From contig JAWPHD010007112.1 of the NCBI GenBank assembly GCA_037043455.1, positions 1-64,000 of the forward strand: a stretch of DNA of 64,000 nucleotides, read 5' to 3'. The first letter of the stretch is position 1, and each line of letters begins with the position of its first letter. This DNA comes from Cyrtodaria siliqua. Lineage: Eukaryota; Mollusca; Bivalvia; Adapedonta; Hiatellidae. Positions 55,526 to 64,000 of this stretch are shown here, one piece after another. Under the pieces are notes generated by a model. The model searched no databases, had not been told where the DNA came from, and worked only from the letters and a program-made list of their open reading frames with translations. The translations under genes were made by a program, and so were the position numbers.

Positions 55526-58500
55526 AGCCCAGGGGTGGGGGGGGGGGGTATCGGTAACAGAGCGGCAGTCTGCCGACATTCCGACCAATTACCAAAATCT
55601 ATCCGATATGGCCATGCTGGCTGGGGAGTGGTGGGGTGGCATGTAGTCTAAGACTTTCCAGGAGAGGGAGGTCTGTCTGAGGAAACTTCTCCTCTTTTTC
55701 TTCAGGGTGGTGGTGGGTGTGGGGTGGGGGGGATATTTTGTAGATTATTCTAGGGGGTAGACTGAAGAAACGCTTTCCGTTCGCGGAGAGGGTGGTTTGT
55801 CCATAAATAATTAATCATTTAAACTTCTTATTCTTCCAGTACTGTGCTGGGTTCCTCTGGAACATCTTCGCACAACGCTGAATATTTACATGACTGATGG
55901 AAAGTTCAAGGTGCAGTTAAAACTTGCTCAACATAAACTCACAAAAGTGTTCGTACGAAGTGAAAGAAATTATAATCGATTTGTCCACAATTAATAATTT
56001 AAACTTGCTCAACATCAACTCACAAACGTGTTAGTACAAAGTAAAAGCAATCCGAGTCTTCCAGAAATTACATGAGATGTCACTAGTCGTCTGCAAATAA
56101 TGTCAATATTTACTACTGTTACGTCACTGATTTTAACACGCGCTAATTTGCATAATGTGGAAAGTTTCCGGCCAAGACAATTTAACCTTCATACCGAGTG
56201 TTTACAAATAAAAAAACATACTAAATGAATAACTCACATATGCTGCTAGTGTTGTTTAATCATTGTGCGCTCTCCAATTGTTGACATGTTCAGCATATTC
56301 CTGCATTTGTTGTCATTTTGAAATTTCCCACGGAAACCACATATTTTCTAAAAAGCCTTAGTTTCGCATTTGAACTCTTTAAATATTCTGCTGCACATAT
56401 TCTATAGGACTTTGTGAAGGAGTCGGAGAGACTTTCAAATTATTTCTGAAACTCTACTCTAACCAGTCATAACGGAAACGTTGCACAGAAAACTGTTTTA
56501 AAGAAAACAAATCAGAATTTCGAAACTAAAACTCCTATAGTGGGAGCCGGTTTCTGCGTTAGAAATGCTTAAAGCGTGACAACGACGATTTACCATCAAA
56601 ATCGAGACACATAGATTAGCAAATATCTTCTTTTTTTTTTTTTCTTCTTTTTTCCTTTTTTTTTCTCCCGTTACCGTAAAGTTCGCTTGCGCTCGAAGTG
56701 CCTTCGGCACTTCTCGCTAGCTGTGCTCGCTAATATGAACTAAGGTAAAACCTTGAGGCGAGCACAGAAAATGTGAAAGTAAATTTTAAACAAATAAAAC
56801 TCAATGAAAGAACAATACAAATAGCATGTCAAATTGAAAGCAACTCAATAAGAGGTCCTCTCAGGGGTTTTGGGGGAAATGGCCATTTATATTTGGTGAA
56901 TAAGGGAACAATGGCTGTTATTTTCAGGGGAAAAGAGAACATTGACACATATTTTTAGGGAACAATGGAACATGACTTTAAAAAACCTTGAGGCGAGCAC
57001 AGAAAATGCGAAAGTAAATTTTAAACAGATAAAACTCAATGAAAGAGGTGAAAGAACAATACAATTGAAAGCAACACAATAATGAGGTCCTCTCAGGGGT
57101 TTTGGGGGAAATGGCCATTTATATTTGGTGAACAAGGGAACAATGGCTGTTAACAATGGCTGTTATTTTCAGGGGAAAAGAGAACATTGACACATATTTT
57201 TAGGTTAGGGAACAATGGAACATGAATTTACAGGAAATAAAATTTTAACATCTAGTTTTAATATTAAAAAAAAAATCACAAACAGTTAACATTTCAAACA
57301 ATATTTTTGTGATGACAGTGTACTGTAGGCCAGAATGAATTTTGGGGAACATTAGCAAATCTTTTAAATATTAAAAATACTTTTAGAGAACAGAGGAACA
57401 TTGGACAAATAATTTTGGGGAACAAAGCAAAATAGTTGTGGGGAACAAGGGAACACAGACTCATATTTTCAGGGAACAAAGGGAGATGTACCCCTTCCAT
57501 CCTCCTGGGGGCCTCAATAATAATAAGAAGAATGAATAAATCATTAAAAAAAACTCATTGCACACTTTCTTTCACAACTGGGCTGTATACACTTAATTCT
57601 TTTGCAACTCAGTATAATTTTAGATAAAAAAGTTTTAGACTAGCTTGAAAAAAACTAAACTGCCAAATTCAGCATTTACCTCACTGCTTCAAGTATACAC
57701 TGTCGTGATATAACTAAACTGAAAGATTGTTAACTTTATACATATACATACATTGTTCCAATTGCTTTTTTACATTTGTTTTCTTTTTGCCAGAAATGTT
57801 GATATTTTCTATGTTATTATTTATTACTAAATATATGCAAACTGTGACCTGTGTATTAAGCTGATAACACTAAATATGATTCACAAATAGATGAGAGATG
57901 GGGATAATTGTGTTAATTCTAACACCACAGTCCATCTGTCCTGGTCTTACCATGAATAAGAACCGCCTGTACAAGATGGCAAGTTGCATTCACTTCAGTG
58001 TATGGGTTTGAAGAAATCCAATCTGTGTGTGACCCAATGGGCTACTCCTAAAAGATGCTAGTGTCACCATCCAATGCTGGTTGTAAATGCCTGACAGGAT
58101 AATGCAACTATCAGTCACAGACAACCATTTAAATATAAACAAAGGATAGATGACTCTTTTCTTGAAGATGTTCAGTGTGACGCAGCCCTTCTGTAGTGTA
58201 AATCTCATTTTTGCTTTTCACTGAAAAAGCAGTTCCAGTACATCCTGGTGTTTCATCTCTGTTCTGGTCTGTTGTGTTCCGGTGAATCGTACCACTGGTC
58301 CATATCCAAACAAATCCGGTTTTAAAATTCTATAATGAGGTCATTTTTACCATACCACAGATATGAAGTACAAATCACTATCTGAGTCAAATAAATGAGA
58401 ACCAGACCATCTGCCATATTTTAAACAATAGGACACCCACCTGTATGGGCACAATAGAATCTGGACTTATGATTGTGTTTAGTGTAATGTATCTATGATA

Positions 58501-59586
58501 TCTACAGTCTATAGTGCTGCCACACTGGAATACCAAACCGTAGTACACACAGATGTGTGTGTGTTGTGTGGGTTGGTCGGTGTGTGTGGAGGGAGGTATT
58601 TTTAAATGAACAAATGTAGGGGGTGAGGACCCAGCCAGCAATCCTATATCTAGCCTTCATCGGCCCGATATTTTTTTTATATCGGACCAGTATCACAAAC
58701 GATATCGGCCTGATATCGTCGTGCGTATCGGCTTCAAGTCAGACCGATATCTTGTCGGCTACACATCGGTCCAATATTGGTTAGATATCGTTTTAGTTTA
58801 CTATCCATCATCGGTTAGACATCGTTTTAGTTTACTATCCATCATCGGTACAATATCTGTTAGTTATCTATCCAATATGTATCCGATATAGTTTCGACCC
58901 GAAGTTGGCCCATTATGACAGATAGACATCAAATTCGTTCTATTGTCACCATCCAGCTAGCACAGTATGTAGCTAGAGCATCGGATTACCAATCCAAAAT
59001 ACATGTATATGTTTCGCAACATACAAGGTTATCGGGCGTTTAACTCCGTCCGATTTTTTTTATCAATTCAATTTAATGAATACTGACTACCTTATATACA
59101 TCTTTTTGTTGGTGCTTATCTGAATTAGCTCGATTGGAAAAATATTCATTAGCAATAAATAAAACTCTTGTGAATGTAGGTAGCATCATTTTGCAATGTA
59201 AAAAATGACATGATCAGACATTTGCGAGGAATATCTGTTCACATTAACAATAAATATACGATATTCAAAATGACATGTCATTACCTCCCTCTATGGATTT
59301 ATGGCGTGTTATATCAGACTGACAGCGGCCCGATATATGGTATCAACTGATACAAACTATGTCGGCCTGACGTTGGCCTGAGATATAATAATAGACAGAT
59401 TAATGCATTGAACAATCAATTTAGCATGCCATGCAAGCAAAAAATTGGAAAATATTGAATTAATCGCCTCTACATCGGCCTAACGTCGTTATATCCAACA
59501 TTTAGCCGACATCTGACCGATATCTTTTTAGCAAATCACAAAAAGAACACACAAACCCATATCGGACCGATTATGTTTCCTATATA

Positions 59587-59726
59587 TAACAGGTGGTGAA
59601 AAAATCGTTCCTCAACCGGGACTCGAACCCAGGGTCTCTGGTTTACCGTACCAGCGCTCTAACCACTGAGCTATCGAGAACACACGGTTAGGAATCGATT
59701 ATTCACCATTTACCTGTACCCGGTTA
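59587..59726. mobile_element. Inverted-repeat insertion carrying a tRNA-like sequence, private to copy C
   Basis: The left arm TAACAGGTGGTGAAAAAATC then GTTCCTCAACCG is mirrored by CGGTTAGGAATCGATTATTC then ACCATTTACCTG and GGTTA. Copies A and B lack it at the same place (B reads TCCTATATGTAGATAACGG). The flanking TATA may be the target duplication. Confidence 0.8.
59608..59680 (-). tRNA. tRNA-like cloverleaf, apparent anticodon GGT (Thr), possibly pseudogene
   Basis: 73 nt fold with a 7-bp acceptor (TTCTCGA with TTGAGGA, two G-T pairs), D stem GCTC/GAGC, anticodon stem CTGGT/ACCAG with loop ACGGTAA, variable loop AGACC and T arm CTGGG TTCGAGT CCCGG. Internal promoter boxes are intact. Oddities: base 33 is C instead of the near-universal T, and a GGT anticodon is not a normal eukaryotic Thr tRNA. 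It is embedded in an inverted-repeat insertion, so a mobile tRNA derivative is more likely than a working gene. No CCA is encoded. Confidence 0.55.
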
Positions 59727-60041
59727 CATATATGTAGATAACGGATAGACATCGGGCCAATCTGCCGACATTCCGACCAATTAACGATATCTATCCGATA
59801 TGGCCATGCTGGCTGGGGAGTGGTGGGGTGGCTTGTAGTCTAGACTTTTCAGGAGAGGGGGGTCTGTCTGAGGAAACTTTTCCTCTTTTTTTTCAGGGTT
59901 AGGGTGGTGGGAGGGGGGATATTTTGTAGATTTTTCTAGGGTTATCTATCTACCTTCGAATAAGTCAAACCCCTGCTGGGGACCTAGACTTGATGCGCGT
60001 CAACTGACAAGACGTGAGTTGAAATAAAGCTAAGGATACAA

Positions 60042-60250
60042 TTAGAAATAGTATACAGTGTTAAAAGAAGATAGGGCATGCTTTCTAGGGAGACATGTGA
60101 TTGACATGGCTAACAGCCAGCTCAAATGTACTGGGGGAAGGGTTACTACGCTTTGAGGTAGGGTATTCCAATGTACTATGGTTCTGGGGAAGAATAGTCT
60201 GGGGTAGTCTGAAGAAACGCTTTCCGTTCGAGGCGAGGGTGGTTTGTCCA
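60042..60250 (-). pseudogene. Reverse transcriptase C-terminal tail fragment (copy C)
   Basis: Minus strand encodes LFFPRTIVHWNTLPQSVV, the FFPRTI.WN.LP signature at the very end of many CR1/L2/Jockey-type ORF2 proteins, followed by a 3' UTR to about 59940. The rest of the element is absent. The clade is not resolvable from this tail. Confidence 0.75.
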
Positions 60251-60409
60251 TAAATAATTAATCATTTAATCTTGCTCAACATCAACTCACAAAAGTGTTA
60301 GTACAAAGTGAAAACAATCCGAGTCTTCCAGATATTGCCTGAGTTGTCACTAGGCCCCTAGTCGTCTGCAAATAATGTCAATATTTACTATAAATGTAAC
60401 GTCACTGAT

Positions 60410-60998
60410 CAGGGCCCTCATTTGGTCATTTCTGCCGCCGTTATTCGGCGGCAGTCCCAATAACGGCGGCAGTCCCCCACCTGAAAAGTATCTTTTTTCC
60501 CCCAAAAATTGATATTTTTCCCCCTCAGAAATACGAAAAAAAAAATTCAAAAAAAAAATTCAAAAAAAAAAATTCAAAAAAAATCCGATTTTCAAGACGA
60601 TATGCTCACGATGTCGTGTTTACCGGTTTGAAAAAGACATTTTGATTATTATTAGACTGGTTTTAGACTGTTTATCGTGCACAGGACGTTTTAACTATTA
60701 TCGGGCACTGACTCAACCAGATGCCCAACTGGACAGGGCAATAGGTTTTTTTCGGGATAAAAAGAAGAGAAGGGTTGACTTTTAATGTGGATCTCCGATG
60801 AAAACATGCCATTGATGGTTATTAAGTGGAGTTTTTTTATCAGAAAAAGAACCAGATGGTTGACGAATGTATGTTAATAAAGTGAAACGTGTTAATCAAA
60901 CAGAGTTTTTTTTTTGTTGTAAAAATTCCCCCCAGTTACAAAAATTCCCCCTTCTGAGGGCTGCGGGCCCCTTCCCCCAAAGTAGCGTGAGGGCCCTG
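60410..60998. mobile_element. CAGGG-type transposon private to copy C
   Basis: Ends CAGGGCCCTCA and TGAGGGCCCTG, with CTGAT on both sides (60405-60409, 60999-61003). Copies A and B have the empty site ACTGATTTTAACACGCGC. The interior has GGCGGCAGTCCCAATAACGGC and A/C-rich stretches. No transposase. Confidence 0.9.
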
Positions 60999-61183
60999 CT
61001 GATTTTAGCACGCGCCCCTAATTTGCATAATGTGGAAAGTTTCCGGCCAAGACAATTTAACCTTCATACCGAGTGTTTACAAATAAAAAAACATACTAAA
61101 TGAATAACTCACATATGCTGCTAGTGTTGTTTAATCATTGTGCGCTCTGCAATTGTTGACATGTTCAGTATATTCCTACATTT

Positions 61184-61497
61184 GAGATGCTCCAGTCCCT
61201 ACAGTGGAGAAGACTAGACCAAAGACGTATCGACAGTCGACTCTCACTATGTTACAAGATCACAAATGACCTGGTAGCTATCCCTCTAGAAGACTACATG
61301 ACACTGACGAACAGACAATCCCGACATTCACACTCACTTGCTTTCAAATTAATTACGCAACCGCTGACTACTACAAATTCTCCTTTTTCCCAAGAACAGT
61401 CTTCCACTGGAATTCACTAGCTCCTGACATCCCTATATTACCCAATATAGAACAGTTCAATTCTGCAGTCAGCAGAATTGAACATATCTCATCATAA
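61184..61497 (+). pseudogene. Non-LTR reverse transcriptase C-terminal fragment, frameshifted
   Basis: First frame: LQWRRLDQRRIDSRLSLCYK, ITNDLVAIPLEDY and RQSRHSHSL, the W..L..RR...RL...YKI signature near the ORF2 end. After a one-base shift at about 61370 the second frame gives YYKFSFFPRTVFHWNSLAPD and a stop at about 61497. It lies at the right border of copy C; its relation to the fragment at 60042-60250 (opposite strand) is unclear. Confidence 0.8.
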
Positions 61498-61566
61498 ATT
61501 CAATGTTTGTTTTTATTTTTAAACCTAACATCCAAAAACTTCAATGTTTTTCTTAAATTTCTTTTA

Positions 61567-61606
61567 TAGCGAGCACAGCTCGCGTCGCGAGCGCAAGCGA
61601 GCTCCT
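61567..61606 (-). repeat. Inverted partial copy of the unit-junction sequence
   Basis: TAGCGAGCACAGCTCGCGTC then GCGAGCGCAAGCGAGC is the reverse complement of parts of the junctions at about 51170-51220 and 56680-56730, lacking the CGAAGTGCCTTCGGCACTTC hairpin. It may be the right-hand partner of the triplicated element. Confidence 0.55.
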
Positions 61607-62512
61607 ATGGTATCATGCAGGCGAAAAGTAAACATACCCATCCATCCTTTTGAAAAGTCTTGGGTAATTTACGGCAGTTTATGGGCGACTTCAACCGTAA
61701 AGTAGCATATTTCGTTACGAAATTAACAAGATAAGCATTCGTAGAAATCATTAAGAATGGTGGTTTCCATGCAGAATGAGGTGAAAAAAACATTAAAAAC
61801 CTTTCTCGAACCCATCCAAAAATGACAATGAAATTGCATTTTTACCTATGTCGCCAAAACGGCCATTAACCGGAAGCATAGCCCAAAGTGTTACCTTGCG
61901 CGTTGTTCATTGGCGAAAATTCGTCAACACATTTCACAATTTAATAAAAGTAGATTTCGTGTCGCAGAAATGTATATGTCTTGCTAACCGATTAGGATAA
62001 ACAAATGATTTGGTTAAAAACTATCTTTCATTTGTTTATTTTCCCGAAAACCATAAATGCAATCGGAATTCTTCGCAGATTTCCGTATTCGGTCGTCTAC
62101 TATTGTAAGCCATTGACGGAAATCGACGAGGTTATTCCGTGTTCATTCGTGTCAAACTCGAACAATCTAGCAATTTCCGGAAATGTTACGGAAATTATAA
62201 TACAATGACAAGACGTCATTGATTTACGTCATCATCGTATGTCATCACATTATGACGTAGGCTATGGTCTGTTAGTAAACAATTAGTGAGCAAGGTGCTT
62301 ATTACCGATCCATCTTTCTTTGTTTCTTCTTTCTTTCTTCCTTCCTTCCAATACTATTGACGTATTATACACATACTTATGATTATCACAGTTTCGTTTC
62401 TGTGGATGAGTTTACCAGCAGACTTTTTTATGATAACCACAGAAGTTCAGCGAGATTTTTAACTTACACGAATAGTTCTAGATCTAAGGGAGTGCGTTTT
62501 CAATTCTCGAGA

Positions 62513-62585
62513 CGTGAACCTCCGGGAGTCGAACCCCAGACTTCTATATCCAGAGGCAAGGAAGCTAACCACTCTGTCATCGCAC
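62513..62585 (-). tRNA. tRNA-like sequence, probably a pseudogene or SINE head
   Basis: Minus strand: GACAGAGTGGTTAGCTTCCT as box A region, GGGGTTCGACTCCCGG as box B with a perfect T stem. The anticodon arm (CCTCTGGATATAGAAG) pairs poorly and the acceptor stem is incomplete, so I do not call it functional. Elsewhere from 61610 to 64000 I see no gene; a TCCGTCCGTCCGTC-rich repeat lies near 63380. Confidence 0.35.
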
Positions 62586-64000
62586 ACAGTAACATTATGG
62601 TCCATTATGAAAAAATATAACTACTAGTATTTAGAACAACACCAGGTCTAAAGTGACTAAACGATGGTTCGGCCCAAGATGTTACTCACACTGGCAGGGA
62701 TAGGAACAGCCTCCTTCCCGAGATCCCAATAATTTGACTGGCGTGTTTGGGTAGGGGACGTTCAAAAGGTATTTTTACGATACCCCATGTTGGATATTTT
62801 TGGGCGCTTCGACCTTTTATCCAAAAATGGTTTTAATGAGTTGGGCAAACCGAAATTAAGACATCCTGAAACTATTGAGGCTAACTGAAGTTATATTTGA
62901 GATTTCTTATTTTGTTGCTGTCCCAGCAACACGGCAGATGTACACCCGAAAGAGGCTAATGCAGGATGTAGACAGATAGATAGGAATTTACATCATCTGA
63001 ACTGATGGCTGTAAAATATTTATTTTTTAACCAAATTTCCAAACTAAGGTGCTTTTATTTACCACTAAAATTGCCAGTTCCAATTATATATAATGTATTT
63101 ATATTTTGTTAAAATTACTCACTCACATAGCTGAAAAACCTTTAGCTTAAACAAACGCCCGAAATAATAGCAAATTTGTCGGGTTTAGACTCCACCTAAT
63201 CCGAGCCTTTTGCGTACACAGCCAGATGAAATATCAAAAATCGTAAAAAGGGCTGGTAAGGTCAGAGAAGGCTCGGATTAGACTCCACCATAATGTACAG
63301 AATGGGTATTTTTTTATTTTTGGCTGGATTGCGTAGCAAATCTAGGCTTACAGTTTGGCGATTTCCATGTGTCTGTCCGTCTATCCGTCCGTCCGTCTAC
63401 GAGTTTTGAAGTTTTCGTTAAAGTTTTTTTTCCCCCTCATTTCTCAAAAATGAATTGTCGAAAAGCTTTGAAACTTGACACTTGTTCAACATCATTACAA
63501 ATGTTATATGAAAATAACCCTAACTATGTCATGTATTTTACCTGGACTACCCCCCTTTTCACACAGATTTTTCACTTAAAATGTTAAATTCGCAATCCGG
63601 CTTTCGCGCCAATATTGGTGCTTCACCTTTTTTTTTTGTTACTTTTAACAAAGTTTAAGGTTTCCACTGGACCCCCATATAAATGAAACGTTCCTATGCC
63701 AGTGTACCTGTAACCGGTCATCCGGTTTGGTCTGATGCTACGGAGTAGTTCAAATTTGAAGGTGATGAAAACACGGTTTGGAAACTTTACCCGTCTTCTG
63801 CTTCAATCGATCTATGCTTTTCTCTGTCCTATCATTTCACTATTTTTGTTTTTCTACCACCGACAGAAACATTGGGGTCAAATAGGACACTCAGTTTCTT
63901 AAAATGTAGATGTAGAAACTAATACGTATCTTGAGCACAGCTAGTGCTAAACATCAAGAACAGTGAAACAAACCAACGTTTTTTCTACATAGCATTTGAT

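Larger units (their letters stand above)
51220..56729 (+). repeat. Triplicated unit, copy B (apparent recombinant)
   Basis: Same order as copy A without A's insertions. It carries its own insertion at 53160-53638. Around 55200-55330 it resembles copy C (retrotransposon tail kept), but from about 55548 onward it repeats the transposon end and flank in the form seen in copy A (50030 onward). The right kilobase is nearly identical to that of copy A. Confidence 0.9.
56730..61183 (+). repeat. Triplicated unit, copy C (shorter)
   Basis: Same start. It has a local duplication of its first about 220 bp (56752-56980 and 56985-57215), lacks about 300 bp including the left half of the mariner-like MITE, and has private insertions at 59587-59726 and 60410-60998. 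Homology stops at about 61183, where a reverse-transcriptase fragment begins. Confidence 0.9.

Overview
This is an AT-rich, repeat-dense stretch of an animal nuclear genome. There are no operons or bacterial signals. The genes have GT-AG introns, and tRNA-derived SINEs, non-LTR retrotransposons, a Mutator-like (MULE) DNA transposon and many short inverted-repeat elements are present. The repeat types and the divergence of the one host gene suggest a marine invertebrate, most likely a bivalve mollusc. That assignment is an inference; the sequence does not name a species.

Region 1 (about 1-29.7 kb, minus strand) is one host gene. I reconstructed eleven coding exons (2636-29710) whose splice phases agree at all ten junctions. 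They encode the first 421 residues of a glycerophosphocholine phosphodiesterase related to vertebrate GPCPD1: an N-terminal CBM20 starch-binding-type domain, a linker region and the first part of a GDPD catalytic domain with its HR...ExD...H residues. The last exons lie beyond the left edge. Introns are filled with minisatellites, foldback elements, SINEs and nested DNA transposons. At three exons the 3' end together with its splice donor has been tandemly duplicated into the adjacent intron.

Region 2 (about 29.7-39.5 kb) is mostly intergenic or upstream sequence. It holds a 5'-truncated non-LTR retrotransposon with an RNase H domain, SINEs and one unidentified short ORF.

Region 3 (about 39.5-45.5 kb) holds a MULE with long terminal inverted repeats and a two-exon transposase remnant. 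Beside it is a foldback element with tandem-repeat arms, invaded by a non-LTR element that keeps ORF1 and its 3' end but has lost almost all of ORF2.

Region 4 (46.1-61.2 kb) is a direct triplication of a roughly 5-kb unit. Each copy has gained its own DNA-transposon insertions, so the other copies show the empty sites. The middle copy looks like a recombinant of the two outer types. The rest of the window (61.2-64 kb) holds a reverse-transcriptase C-terminal fragment and a tRNA-like sequence.

The only host gene I can support is the GPCPD1-like one. Everything else coding-like belongs to mobile elements or is unidentified.
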